Of a stretch of 64,000 nucleotides of DNA, positions 16,741 through 25,208 are shown piece after piece. The stretch is from Corynebacterium resistens DSM 45100. GTDB taxonomy: Bacteria; Actinomycetota; Actinomycetes; Mycobacteriales; Mycobacteriaceae. The stretch is taken from NCBI RefSeq assembly GCF_000177535.2, contig NC_015673.1:1798001-1862000 (forward strand), in the 5' to 3' direction. Position 1 is the stretch's first letter. Every line of letters begins with the position of its first letter. A model generated the notes under the pieces. That model did not search any database. It saw only the letters and a list, made by a program, of their open reading frames with translations, and was not told the DNA's origin. Position numbers and translations under genes: made by a program.

Positions 16741-18101
16741 CAACCTCAACTTCTCCATTTCACCGATATCTCTCACTGCTATACGTAATCTGTGACTTCA
16801 AAAAGCTCTTGCTCTCTCTTTTTCGAGATATCAATTCGCGGTATAGAAAATCTCGCGTCTCACAGTGTGACGAGTGACCTTTGCGCCTTGCACTCTTCAG
16901 CACTTCACACTTGTAGCACCCGATCCGCCAACTGACCGCTCAAGAAATCCGGCAGGAGCACTGCAGTAATGGTGTCCTAGATACGGCAACTTGAGCTCAT
17001 GGAGCTCATTCTCGGTTGTGCCATAGATATGTAGCACCGCCACGCCACCGGAGAGCTTCCCTAGGCACCCTTCCAGCTTTTCGATGTCCCACGTGGAATC
17101 CGTGCGAGAGATCTCGGTGCGAATTTATATCTGACGCGCCTCGACAGTCCCGTCGCTTCCGCTCCCGTTGGCAGTCGTCAGGTCAGCCATGAAACCTTGC
17201 GACGATCACCTAATAGGGAGACTTCACAGCGACAGCTTTCAGAGACTCACAAATGGTGCTCAGCACCATCATCTGCAGTGGCTCGCCCTCCACATTTTCA
17301 GCGGCGATGAGCACTACTTACCGGCTTGAACGATCTGCTCCAGTCGTGGCTAGAGATCCGGCAAGAAGCTGACAGTAATCATGTACTGGCAACACCAGGG
17401 TATCCCCAAGCACAGCATAGCCAATCGCAAACTCAGGTATGACCTTCGTCAAAAAATTAAACCTGTGGCTCTAAACCATTTGAAATAGAGAGGTCTCCAG
17501 CAGGTGAACCCTAGGGACAAGTAGCGAAAAGTCTGTCCGGATCCGACCAATACTGCAAATTAGAAAGCATCAAAAGCCGATAATCTGCGGAACAGCTAAA
17601 GCCGGCACACCACGATGACAATGTAAGGGTCAGCAATGTAGTAGCTCAGGATCCCGCATCGACAAACAACGCCCACGCAACCTCCACAACTACGTCACCA
17701 CTATCACGTCACCTTTCACCGTGCCCCAGGCCCCAACAGTCGTGCGACCAGCAAACAATGGCGCCCAACTGGCCTCATTTATGGAGCCCCACCATGTGGT
17801 CGTAGCTATGGCGATCGACGTTTTCTTCAAGGCTGAAATCCACTAGTCAACTAAGGTCGCTCCATGATCGAGGTCGCACTTGGAGCCTGTTTGCTCACTT
17901 TTACGGCGCTGGCTTTCAATCACTAGGCCGTCCATGTGCGGATCAAGCGAAAAACACAGAAGTAAGGCAGCGCTTAAAAGGGGCGTATACAGCGAATTGA
18001 GGTGACATGCACAGAAACCTGCACGTCACTCTGACGTCTTAATAGATTTGAATTCCACCGAATCCCGTTGGTAGTTAACATGCGCAACGTTCTACCCGTA
18101 C
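16741..18101. other. 1.36-kb stretch without an intact gene
   Basis: Stop codons interrupt every frame. The left-central part (about 16930-17465, minus) holds a decayed groEL fragment described separately. The rest shows only short protein-like patches, for example minus-strand patches near 17550-17700, that I cannot assign. It ends at the stop of a methyltransferase gene. Confidence 0.6.
16930..17465 (-). pseudogene. groEL: Decayed groEL (Hsp60 chaperonin) fragment
   Basis: Read on the minus strand with frame changes and stops, successive patches follow the GroEL apical and intermediate domain order. They are AVLGDTLVLP, then TVSFLPDL-stop-PRLEQIVQAGK, then VLIAAENVEGEPLQMMV...LKAVAVKSPY, then GDRRKVSWLT, and finally STWDIEKLEGCLGKLSGGVAVL with TENELHELK. 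In functional GroEL the corresponding order is AVLEDPYILL, TVKDLLPLLE-VIQAGK, LLIIAEDVEGEAL, SVAVKAP-GFGDRRKA, and DREKLQERLAKLAGGVAVI. N-terminal and C-terminal parts were not found. The many lesions indicate old decay. Confidence 0.8.
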
Positions 18102-18701
18102 TCAGGAGTGATTCCACACCAATAGGTAGCGAAACAATGGGAGCCGCCGGAAGGAACATCCCGGGAAGCATGCGCGTGCCTGTGTTCGAACTTGCTGATA
18201 AGTCAAGGGAAACTCGAACTTTTTGGGCGCCGAATCTTCTACGTAATCACGGAGCTTTGTATAGAACTGGTGCTGAACTGCTCCGATAACATCGTAGACA
18301 AAGTCGACTGTGGTCGTACTCTTGGCTAAACCGAGGATCACCAACGTGCCACCCGGGGAAACTAGACTGCGCAGCCGAGCCAACGCCGCTTCAAACTCCG
18401 GAAAGTGATGAACCGTTGCTACTGCAGTAACAAAATTAAACTGCCGTTCTCCGAAGTCATGGGTCAACACATCCCCTTGCACCCATTTGACTCCACACTC
18501 ACGCCGACGCGCAGTGACTAAAACATCATCATTGGCATCAATCCCTTTCACGGTCAAGCCACGGGCACTCAATACTTGTGCCAAAAGACCCTCACCGCAT
18601 CCCACGTCGAGTGCGCTATTCATTGTCGGCTGACACTGCTCAAGAATCAGATTATGATAGTGCCGATTATGGTTCCAACCGTGCTGAATGGGTTTCTCCA
18701 T
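18102..18701 (-). CDS. Class I SAM-dependent methyltransferase downstream of higA
   Basis: About 200 residues with motif I ALDVGCGEGLLA, the acidic loop KGIDAND (motif II), the GDVLTHDF region and the post-motif LVSPGGTLVIL. The frame could also begin at a TTG at 18716, but the ATG at 18701, eight bases after the higA stop, is more natural. The C-terminal segment (VYDVIGAVQHQFYTKLRDY...) resembles small-molecule methyltransferases. It follows higA closely on the same strand, so it may be expressed from the toxin-antitoxin promoter. Substrate unknown. Confidence 0.8.
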   Translation of the reverse strand: MEKPIQHGWNHNRHYHNLILEQCQPTMNSALDVGCGEGLLAQVLSARGLTVKGIDANDDVLVTARRRECGVKWVQGDVLTHDFGERQFNFVTAVATVHHFPEFEAALARLRSLVSPGGTLVILGLAKSTTTVDFVYDVIGAVQHQFYTKLRDYVEDSAPKKFEFPLTYQQVRTQARACFPGCSFRRLPLFRYLLVWNHS

Positions 18702-18708
18702 TCCTGAT

Positions 18709-19008
18709 TCACGCAACCTGGTGCAGCTTGATCAACTCAAGCTGATCAGCAATCGCTTCACTCTCTACATCGAGGTCATAGTGCGACTGCAGGTTGATCC
18801 AGAACTGCGCCGCCATTCCGAAGAATCGACCGAGATGCAAGGCAGTATCGGCAGTGATGCGGCGCTTGCCATGCACAATCCCGTTGATGCGTCGAGGCGG
18901 AACGCCGTTAGACACCGCGAGTTTATGCTGCGTAATGCCCCTTGGTTCCAGGAATTCCTCCATAAGGATTCCCCCGGGATGGATTGGAGGGTAAAACTTG
19001 TCATCCAT
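18709..19008 (-). CDS. higA: HigA-family antitoxin (XRE helix-turn-helix)
   Basis: A 99-residue protein with the HigA/VapI signature: HPGGILMEEFLEPRGITQHKLA, then VPPRRINGIVHGKRRITADTALHLGRFFG, the helix-turn-helix typical of the addiction module family. It would neutralise HigB and autoregulate the operon. It begins nine bases after the stop of the adjacent higB. Because that higB carries a frameshift, this antitoxin may be orphaned. A second, intact higBA pair lies at 25.7-26.3 kb. Confidence 0.88.
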   Translation of the reverse strand: MDDKFYPPIHPGGILMEEFLEPRGITQHKLAVSNGVPPRRINGIVHGKRRITADTALHLGRFFGMAAQFWINLQSHYDLDVESEAIADQLELIKLHQVA

Positions 19009-19016
19009 GTCGCTTC

Positions 19017-19299
19017 CTAGTGATAGTCGACAATCTCCACGTCACGTGGCCCAGCAGTGGTCCAGACGAAGCAAATGCGCCATTGGCTGCTCATTCTGAC
19101 ACTGTGCTGCCCCCGCTCGGTCGCCACTGCGTTTTTCCAGTTGGTTACCAGGCGGCACCTTTAGTTCGACCAACTCAGTTGCAGCATTCAGCACCTGAAG
19201 TTTGTTCAAAGCCCGCCGGTGCAGTCGAGGATCAAAACGTTTCGGACGCTGCCTTCGAAATAAGCGCTCAATGTCCTTGTCTCCAAAGGAGACGATCAC
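19017..19299 (-). pseudogene. higB: higB toxin with a +1 frameshift in a C5 run
   Basis: The first ~57 codons match HigB (FGDKDIERLFRRQRPKRFDPRLHRRALNKL...PPGNQLE). Near GDRAG the frame is lost. Reading on with one base fewer in the run of five C at 19110-19114 restores the normal tail QHSVRMSSQWRICFVWTTAGPRDVEIVDYH and a stop just ahead of higA. The single homopolymer lesion could be a real inactivation, a phase-variable site or a sequencing error. Intact HigB is a ribosome-associated mRNA endonuclease. Confidence 0.85.
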
Positions 19300-19336
19300 G
19301 ACGCCATCTTCCCATTACATAACGCCTCGCGTCAAT

Positions 19337-19349
19337 AACGCTAGACGTT
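19337..19349. promoter_or_regulatory. Putative HigA operator, copy 1
   Basis: AACGC-TAG-ACGTT forms a near-palindrome upstream of the frameshifted higB. The equivalent site upstream of the second higBA pair is the perfect AACGT-TAC-ACGTT. The surrounding bases (GCGTCAATAACG...TTTGAATTC) are also shared. Confidence 0.5.
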
Positions 19350-19396
19350 GAATTTGAATTCTGCGGAGTGTCGTTGCAAGGTTGCTTACTCGCTCG
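19345..19396. repeat. Imperfect ~50-bp direct repeat, copy A
   Basis: A stretch beginning ACGTTGAATTTGAATTC and ending near CTTACTCGCTCG. Copy B at 19796 reads ACGTTAAATTTGAATTC through CTCCCTCTCG, roughly three quarters identical by eye. A shorter third copy lies at 26327. Copies A and B bracket the VOC gene. Confidence 0.55.
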
Positions 19397-19440
19397 TAAA
19401 AAACAAGCGTAAGCAGCGAAACACTGGTACGGTGCGGACT

Positions 19441-19791
19441 ATGCCTAACGCAGCTTTTGCTATCCGCCAGGTCACCTTCGACTGCCACCATCCTTCCAAG
19501 CTAGCCCAGTTTTGGTCGGCGGCAACTAACTGCGAGATCGTTGCAGATTATGGGGACTTCGTTTTGGTCGATTCCACCCCTGCGTTGGGCTTTCAGCGCG
19601 TTTCGGATCCCACGCCTGGCAAGAATCGTATACATATCGACGGTGGCGGGGTTGACCGCGAAATCCTTGTGCAGCGTCTTAAGGGTTTGGGCGCTATCGA
19701 ACTTAGCTCCCACGAGGCGCCGGGTCTGGTTTGGACCGTAATGCAGGATCCGGAAGGCAACGAGTTTTGCGTGGGCAGCCCCGAAGCCTAG
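19441..19791 (+). CDS. VOC (glyoxalase/bleomycin-resistance fold) family protein
   Basis: I start it at the ATG at 19441, giving about 116 residues beginning PNAAFAIRQVTFDCHHPSKLAQFW, the usual first strand of single-domain VOC proteins of mycolata. The tail LVWTVMQDPEGNEFCVGSPEA is the standard family ending with the metal-site Glu in DPEGNEFC. An upstream in-frame start would add residues without family support. Function is not predictable: the fold serves in dioxygenases, lyases and drug-binding proteins. The gene lies between two imperfect copies of a ~50-base element. Confidence 0.85.
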   Translation: MPNAAFAIRQVTFDCHHPSKLAQFWSAATNCEIVADYGDFVLVDSTPALGFQRVSDPTPGKNRIHIDGGGVDREILVQRLKGLGAIELSSHEAPGLVWTVMQDPEGNEFCVGSPEA

Positions 19792-19795
19792 CTAA

Positions 19796-19847
19796 ACGTT
19801 AAATTTGAATTCGACGGCATCTCGTTGCAAAGTTACTCCCTCTCGTT
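19796..19847. repeat. Imperfect ~50-bp direct repeat, copy B
   Basis: The second copy of the element, immediately downstream of the VOC gene and upstream of the dead LLM gene. The core AAATTTGAATTC and CTCGTTGCAA are shared with copy A (TCGTTGCAA there). Confidence 0.55.
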
Positions 19848-19873
19848 AACACCATCAAACGGAGTGTTATCCA

Positions 19874-20624
19874 ATGAAAGCGTTCGGCTTCTTAAGCTTC
19901 GGGCATTACGCCTTCGGCAGCTAGCGCGGGCCATCTGCGGAAAAGATCGCCAAGACTCATCTGGAGATCACCCAGGCTGCGGACGTAATCGGCGTGAACA
20001 ACGCGGCCTTCCGAATCCACCACTTCGTGCCGCAGGTCCCCTCCCCCGATGCCGCTGCTGTGTGCTGTCGCGGCCACCACCAAACACATCGAGGTGGGCA
20101 CCGGCGGCATCGACATGCGCTATGAAAACCCGCTCTACCTCGCCGAAGAGGCCGCATCGCTGTACCACATTTCCGGTGGCCGCGTGGCGCTGGGCGTCTC
20201 ACGCGGAGCCCCAGAGGTGGCTGACCGCGGCTGGGAGGCCTTCGGCTACAAGGGCGAAGCGCCCAACGGCGCGGACATGGCACGAGCCCACCTCGAGGCG
20301 TTCATGGCTGCAGTGGACGGCAACGGATTCGCCACCGCCGCACCGCTGGACCGGCAGTACCCCAACATGTTCCAGCCCGGCTCCGCCCTGCCGGTCTTCC
20401 CCATGGTGTCCGAGCTGTGTAAGCACATTTTCTACGGCTCCGGCACCCACGCTTCTGCCGAGCAAACCGCCAAGGACGGGCTCAACCTGATGTCCTCCAC
20501 CCTGGTCTCCGAGACCACCGCCGAGACCCTGGGCGAAATCCAGGCGGATCAGATCAGCCGCTACCGCGCCGCGTGGAAGAAGCCGAATCACGAAGGCCCA
20601 GTTACCGGCTATCCCATCGACTAA
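19874..20624 (+). pseudogene. LLM-class flavin-dependent oxidoreductase, inactivated
   Basis: The frame starts with the family N-terminus KAFGFLSFGHYAFGS and meets an in-frame TAG at 19922. It continues as RGPSAEKIAKTHLEITQAADVIGVN...RIHHF, shifts frame near 20040, and resumes as MPLLCAVAATTKHIEVGTGGIDMRYENPLYLAEEAA...GRVALGVSRGAPE. It runs to a stop at 20624. These are the conserved blocks of luciferase-like monooxygenases. Two lesions make it nonfunctional unless the sequence has errors. Codon use is GC-rich, unlike the left flank. Confidence 0.85.
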
Positions 20625-20671
20625 TTCCTGCAGGTCGCAAGCTCTTCGCTTCAATGTCAGTTCAGTGCGTG

Positions 20672-20712
20672 TTGAATAGTTCAGTAATTACTGTATAGTT
20701 CAGCATATGCTG
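20672..20712 (+). promoter_or_regulatory. CmtR operator/promoter region
   Basis: It contains two direct ATAGTTCAG repeats (20676 and 20695, 19 bases apart), a perfect 12-bp palindrome CAGTAATTACTG (20682-20693) and another, CAGCATATGCTG, overlapping the cmtR start codon (20701-20712). ArsR/SmtB-family repressors bind such imperfect dyads. Autoregulation of the cmtR-cadA operon by cadmium or lead is the natural reading. Confidence 0.65.
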
Positions 20713-21066
20713 ACTATTGCTTCACGCCTCGACGTCATGAACCGGCTCGGCCGGGCCATGGCGGATCCGACGCGCTCCAGAATCCTGATCACCCTACTCG
20801 ACGGCCCGAGCTACCCGGCCGTGCTTTCGCGCGACCTAGACCTGACCCGCTCGAACGTCTCGAACCACCTGACCTGCTTGCGTGACTGCGGCATCGTCGT
20901 CGCCGAGCCGGAGGGCCGCAAGACACGCTACGAAATCGCCGATCCGCACCTCGCGACAGCGCTCAACGCGCTAGTGAACGCGACGTTGGCTGTCGACGAA
21001 AACGCCCCGTGCATCGACCCTGAGTGCTCGGTGCCCGGCTGTGACGGAAAAGGAGCGGACGCATGA
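20707..21066 (+). CDS. cmtR: CmtR, cadmium/lead-sensing ArsR-family repressor
   Basis: A 119-residue winged-helix protein with recognition helix LTRSNVSNHLTCLRDCG. The cysteines C57 and C61 in that helix and C102 in the tail are at the same positions as the Cd/Pb ligands of Mycobacterium tuberculosis CmtR. It should dissociate from DNA on binding Cd(II) or Pb(II) and derepress the operon. The stop overlaps the start of the cadmium ATPase (ATGA), so the two are coupled. Confidence 0.95.
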   Translation: MLTIASRLDVMNRLGRAMADPTRSRILITLLDGPSYPAVLSRDLDLTRSNVSNHLTCLRDCGIVVAEPEGRKTRYEIADPHLATALNALVNATLAVDENAPCIDPECSVPGCDGKGADA

Positions 21067-22955
21067 GTTCAGCATGTGGATGCGAACACGAACCAGCTAC
21101 GGAGATCGAAGATCTCGATCGGCCCTGGTGGAAGGACCCCGAGTTGCTACTGCCGATCTTCTCCGGCGTAGCCCTCTGCATAGGACTGGCACTGGGCTGG
21201 TCCGGGCTAGAGACACCCGCGACAGTACTGTTCTGGGTCGGTCTGCTGCTAGGGGCGTATACGTTCGCGCCCGGCGCTATCCGGAACCTTGCCACGAAGC
21301 GCAAGCTCGGCATTGGTTTGCTGATGACGATCAGCGCGGTCGGCGCGGTGATCCTCGGTTACGTCGGGGAGGCCGCGGCGTTAGCGTTCCTGTACTCGAT
21401 CGCCGAGGCACTGGAAGACAAGGCGATGGACCGAGCCCAGGGCGGACTGCGGGCACTGTTGAAATTGGTGCCGCAGACCGCGACGGTGCTGCGCGACGGT
21501 ACGGCGGTCGAGGTCGCAGCGAAGGACCTCGTGGCTGGCGAGCTGATGCTCGTGCGCCCCGGAGAGCGAATCGCCACGGACGGCATCATTCGGTCTGGGC
21601 GCTCCAGCCTTGACACCTCAGCGATCACCGGAGAATCCATTCCGGAGGAGGTTGCGCCCGGCGACGAAGTGCCCGCGGGTGCAATCAACTCCGCCGGCGT
21701 GCTGGAGGTCGAGACGACCGCAGCTGGAACGGACAATTCGCTGACCACACTCGTGGACCTGGTCGAGCAGGCGCAGGCGGAAAAGGGCGACCGCGCCCGG
21801 ATCGCCGACCGGATTGCCCAACCCCTAGTGCCCGGGGTGATGATCCTGGCGGTGCTGGTCGGCGTGATCGGCTCGCTGCTGGGCGACCCCGAGACGTGGA
21901 TCACCCGCGCGTTGGTGGTCTTGGTCGCAGCATCCCCGTGTGCGCTGGCAATCTCCGTGCCGCTGACGGTCGTGGCCGCCATCGGCGCGGCCAGCCAGTT
22001 CGGCGTGGTCATCAAGTCCGGCGCGGCGTTCGAGCGGCTCGGTGGAATCCGTCACCTGGCGGTGGACAAGACCGGAACCCTTACCCGCAACCAGCCCGAG
22101 GTTACCGACGTGGTCCCGGCAGACGGATTCGATCCGGCGCAGGTGCTTGCCTTCGCGGCGGCAGTTGAGCAGCAATCGACGCACCCCCTCGCGGCGGCGA
22201 TCGCGGCAGCGGGGCCCGAAGCGCCCGCCGCCCAGGACATCAGCGAGGAAGCCGGGCATGGCATCGGTGGCACCGTCGAAGGTCGACGGGTGCTGGTGGG
22301 CAGCCCCCGGTGGATCGACGCCGGGCCACTAAAGGCAGACGTTGAGCGCATGGAGTCCGAGGGCCAAACCTGCGTCCTAGTCACCGTCGATGACGCCCTC
22401 GCCGGGGCGATCGGGGTCCGCGACGAACTGCGGCCCGAGGTACCCCAAGCCGTGCAGACCCTGCACGACAGCGACGTGAAAGTGAGCATGCTCACCGGCG
22501 ATAACACTCGCACCGCCCGGGCGCTGGCTGAAATCGCCGGAATCGACGACGTGCGCGCCGAGCTGCGACCGGAAGACAAGGCAAGCATCGTCGCCGAACT
22601 CTCCTCCAAGACACCGACGGCGATGATCGGCGACGGCATCAACGACGCCCCGGCACTGGCGGGCGCAACGGTGGGCATTGCGATGGGAGCAACCGGCTCT
22701 GACGCCGCGATCGAATCCGCTGACGTCGCCTTCACTGGCCACGACCTCCGGCTGATCCCGCAGGCGCTGCAGCACGCCCGCCGAGGCAGCAGGATCATCA
22801 ACCAAAACATCGTGCTGTCTCTGGCCATCATCATCGTGTTGATGCCACTGGCGATCAGCGGCGTGCTGGGACTGGCCGCTGTCGTATTGGTTCACGAGGT
22901 CGCTGAAGTCATTGTCATCTTGAACGGCCTGCGGGCCGCACGAGCGAAGCGCTAA
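21063..22955 (+). CDS. cadA: Cadmium-type heavy-metal P1B ATPase
   Basis: A 630-residue exporter with the CPx motif ASPCALAIS (Cys near 293), phosphorylation site DKTGT (Asp335), the HP-type motif STHPLAAAI and GDGINDAPAL in the hinge. There is no N-terminal heavy-metal-associated repeat. Instead the first residues are a short Cys-rich stretch (SSACGCEHE) that may bind metal. It pumps Cd(II), and possibly Zn(II) or Pb(II), out of the cell. Coupling to cmtR supports Cd/Pb as the physiological ions. Confidence 0.93.
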   Translation: MSSACGCEHEPATEIEDLDRPWWKDPELLLPIFSGVALCIGLALGWSGLETPATVLFWVGLLLGAYTFAPGAIRNLATKRKLGIGLLMTISAVGAVILGYVGEAAALAFLYSIAEALEDKAMDRAQGGLRALLKLVPQTATVLRDGTAVEVAAKDLVAGELMLVRPGERIATDGIIRSGRSSLDTSAITGESIPEEVAPGDEVPAGAINSAGVLEVETTAAGTDNSLTTLVDLVEQAQAEKGDRARIADRIAQPLVPGVMILAVLVGVIGSLLGDPETWITRALVVLVAASPCALAISVPLTVVAAIGAASQFGVVIKSGAAFERLGGIRHLAVDKTGTLTRNQPEVTDVVPADGFDPAQVLAFAAAVEQQSTHPLAAAIAAAGPEAPAAQDISEEAGHGIGGTVEGRRVLVGSPRWIDAGPLKADVERMESEGQTCVLVTVDDALAGAIGVRDELRPEVPQAVQTLHDSDVKVSMLTGDNTRTARALAEIAGIDDVRAELRPEDKASIVAELSSKTPTAMIGDGINDAPALAGATVGIAMGATGSDAAIESADVAFTGHDLRLIPQALQHARRGSRIINQNIVLSLAIIIVLMPLAISGVLGLAAVVLVHEVAEVIVILNGLRAARAKR

Positions 22956-23392
22956 GGCTGTGATCGGCAAGTCATATAAGGCCTAAACCACACGCCGAGC
23001 GGACACACCTTCGACCAGGCACGTCATTCGAAGTTCACGGTCCGCCTCCGTGGAATCGGGATCACACTCGGCTACCTGTCCCTTCTCGTTGCGTGCGGGC
23101 ACGGGAGCTGTGGGCGAGCCACTGCACGGCACGCCCCCAGCAGGTCAAAGGCTTCCGAGCGCTCCGGGCCTCCAACGCGGATCTTGGAAGGATCGAACTG
23201 CTCGGGAACAAAGCGTCATTGCAAAACTCTTTCCGTCCCGCAACTTGAATAGTTCAGTGGCCTTAATACCGCGGACATTCATTCGGAGTGCTGCCGAGCT
23301 TCATCGACACGGCCCGCGACTACCTGAGCAGTGTGTTTGGCAACGGGCCCCACACCCATCGGGTCTGCTGAAGGTTCGGTTGACCGTCGGGC
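22956..23392. other. Gap after cadA with an operator-like repeat
   Basis: 437 bases without a supported gene. A minus-strand patch near 23110-23225 reads like decayed protein (VPEQFDPSKIRVGGPERSEAFDLLGA) but I cannot name it. At 23245-23258 the 14 bases TTGAATAGTTCAGT repeat those at 20672 in the cmtR operator. Confidence 0.5.
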
Positions 23393-23710
23393 TTATGCCG
23401 CCAGGGCGACGGCATCCTTGTGAACGGTCTCGTACTCGACCGGATTCAGCTTACCCAGCCTCCGCTGTCGGCGGCGGCGATGATAGGTCGCTTCGATCCA
23501 GTGAATGATCCGGGCTCGCAACTGATCCCTGGTGACCCAGGACTGCCTGTTGGGCACGTTCATCTACAACGTCGAGAAGAAGCTCTCCATCGCCGCGTTA
23601 TCCCCAGCAGCCCCGACCCGTCCCATGGACCCAGCCAGCTTGTACCCCTTCAGAGCCCGCTGGTATTTCCGTGAACGAAACTGCGACCCTCTATCCGAAT
23701 GGACAATGCA
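23393..23710 (-). pseudogene. IS3-family transposase (OrfB) C-terminal fragment
   Basis: The minus strand encodes the end of an IS3 integrase core: VHSDRGSQFRSRKYQRALKG, SMGRVGAAGDNAAMESFFSTL, a TAG in place of the usual Gln codon, then MNVPNRQSW and RIIHWIEATYHRRRRQRRLG...NPVEYE. Upstream catalytic domains are missing, so it is a remnant. It abuts a DUF2625 fragment, which it may have disrupted. Confidence 0.88.
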
Positions 23711-23745
23711 TCCGGCCACCTGGCAGAGGCCTCCGCGGCGGTGAC

Positions 23746-23880
23746 CTACAGCCCCCACAGCGAGCGCCGCCCTCGCTCTGGGTCGACGGGCAGCGCGACA
23801 GCGTCGGAATCGGCTAATGCCTGCTGCAGATGAGGCCAGGCCGGATCGTTGACGGCGATGAGGCGTTCGATGTCGCGCAT
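23746..23880 (-). pseudogene. DUF2625 N-terminal fragment
   Basis: An ATG at 23880 with AAGGAACC upstream opens 44 codons, RDIERLIAVNDPAWPHLQQALADS and PVDPERGRRSLWGL, matching the start of DUF2625 proteins. A TAG then replaces the expected Gln before VT. The remaining ~150 residues are gone and IS3 sequence follows. Confidence 0.6.
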
Positions 23881-24183
23881 TGGGGTTCCTTCGCGTGTCG
23901 TGCTCATATTTCCAGCTGGAGGGCGGTCTGTTCGTTTTTGATGTTGCTCGGCTGCCGCGACGTCGTGATCGTCGCGAGCTTGTCTCGCCGGATCATCTCA
24001 CCGGATCGGGTGTCTGCTCCACCGCGAAGGTACCCGGCACAAGTTCCAACCAGCGACGTCGTACCTCGGCCGACTGGTCCGTGGGCGCGGTGACCATTAG
24101 GTAGTCCTTGCCCTTCATGCGCACCTTGCCTGCGACCCACGGACGTGAATTCTCTGTATTCAGAGCAGTGAAACGAAGAAACA
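23881..24183. other. Gap between DUF2625 and relB remnants
   Basis: 303 bases. A minus-strand frame (23993-24150) reads SRPWVAGKVRMKGKDYLMVTAPTD and LELVPGTFAVEQTPDPVR, which looks like decayed coding sequence of unknown family. No intact gene seen. Confidence 0.4.
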
Positions 24184-24396
24184 ATGAGAACAATGACAGT
24201 GCGCATGAGTGAACAGGACGCTGCACTCGTGCGCAAGTTCGCACAGTTCGAGGGCGTCACCGTCTCCGACTTTGCCCGCACCGCGATCCTAGAAAAGATC
24301 GAATATTTCTACGATCTCCAAGAACTTCGCGAAGCGATGGCACAGGACTTCGGCGAATGATTCAGCATCGACGAAGTGCTCGCTAAGCTCGACTAA
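24184..24396 (+). pseudogene. relB: relB-type antitoxin with internal stop
   Basis: From the ATG: RTMTVRMSEQDAALVRKFAQFEGVTVSDFARTAILEKIEYFYDL, a ribbon-helix-helix antitoxin. A TGA at 24358-24360 stands where a CGA is expected, followed in frame by the proper tail FSIDEVLAKLD and TAA. The relE start overlaps that TAA (TAATG). A truncated 58-residue DNA-binding part could still be made. Confidence 0.8.
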
Positions 24397-24650
24397 TGCC
24401 TCCCCGCTCCAGTGCCTACCGCGTTGAGTTGAACGCGCGAGCACGCAAGCAACTCAAGAAAATGGACCGCTTCGACGCCAAGATCCTGACACATGGATCA
24501 AGAACAACCTCGACGGATGTGCCGACCCACGCGCCTTCGGCAAGGGGTTGACCGCGAACCGTTCGGGAGAATGGCGCTACAGAGTGGGTTCCTATCGCAC
24601 CCTCGCCTTTATCCACGATGATGTCGTCCTCATCGAGGCGTTACTCCGAG
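24396..24650 (+). pseudogene. relE: relE-type toxin, frameshifted and lacking its normal end
   Basis: It begins PPRSSAYRVELNARARKQLKKMDRFDAKIL in one frame and continues after a frame change near 24492 as WIKNNLDGCADPRAFGKGL, GEWRYRVGSYRTLAFIHDDVVLIEAL, the RelE/ParE-fold mRNA interferase blocks. The last family strand is lost. Together with relB this is a dead toxin-antitoxin pair. Confidence 0.82.
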
Positions 24651-24729
24651 CCACCCTCGCCGAAGGATCACAACATTTCAGGTCTTCGTCGGCCCACCTC
24701 TCCGGGGTCCGCTCCGATTCAGACGAGCG

Positions 24730-25106
24730 TCACTCGTCGAAAAGCAACTCGATCGGCTCCGTTTCCCGCAATTCGTGGTCCCAGATGTAGAAGTTGTCAT
24801 CGCCGGACAGGAGAACAATCGCGTTGCCCTCCTGATCCTCGGCGACGACGATGGCGTCCTGCGGGAATCCGTCGGCCCAGGAGCGCCACCTTTCGGTTTC
24901 CTTCACCACGTGATTAGCCGAGCGCCCGATACGGCGGCGGTCAGAATCGTCGTATACCGGGTAGAGGAACCAGTATCCCTCGTCGGCATCGTCGATTTGG
25001 CCGCCGTTCTCCGACATCAAGCGCTGCCGCAAGACGTCTGGGAAGGTGCGCCCCAAGGCGTCCCCTCAGCAGCGCGGATTCGTGATTCATCAACAGGAAA
25101 GCCCAT
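24730..25106 (-). pseudogene. SMI1/KNR4 (SUKH) domain protein, apparently frameshifted
   Basis: The main frame (24730-25056) encodes FPDVLRQRLMSENGG, YPVYDDSD, ERWRSWADGFPQDAIVVAEDQ, NAIVLLSGDDNFYIWDHE, the SUKH layout often found in immunity proteins of polymorphic toxin systems. Its N-terminal helix appears in another frame from the ATG at 25106 (GFPVDESRIRAAEG), so one indel near 25060 probably breaks the gene. Alternatively a TTG at 25056 starts a short version. No partner toxin is present nearby. Confidence 0.6.
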
Positions 25107-25208
25107 ACGAGCATGAATAATGGATGCTCCAGGCCCCGCTACAAGAATCAATGCTCTGGAACCGGGCGCAACAGCCCGCCGCCCCAGGGTGAGCGTAGGG
25201 TGTTGGGC

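Noticed and set aside
17640..18000. A further groEL or other gene remnant between the groEL piece and the methyltransferase
   Set aside because: Patches look vaguely protein-like but I could not align them to GroEL or any family, so no call is made.
20049..20624. Treating the LLM C-terminal frame as a real 191-residue gene
   Set aside because: Its N-terminal third is present in another frame with a stop, so this is a pseudogene rather than a short functional enzyme.
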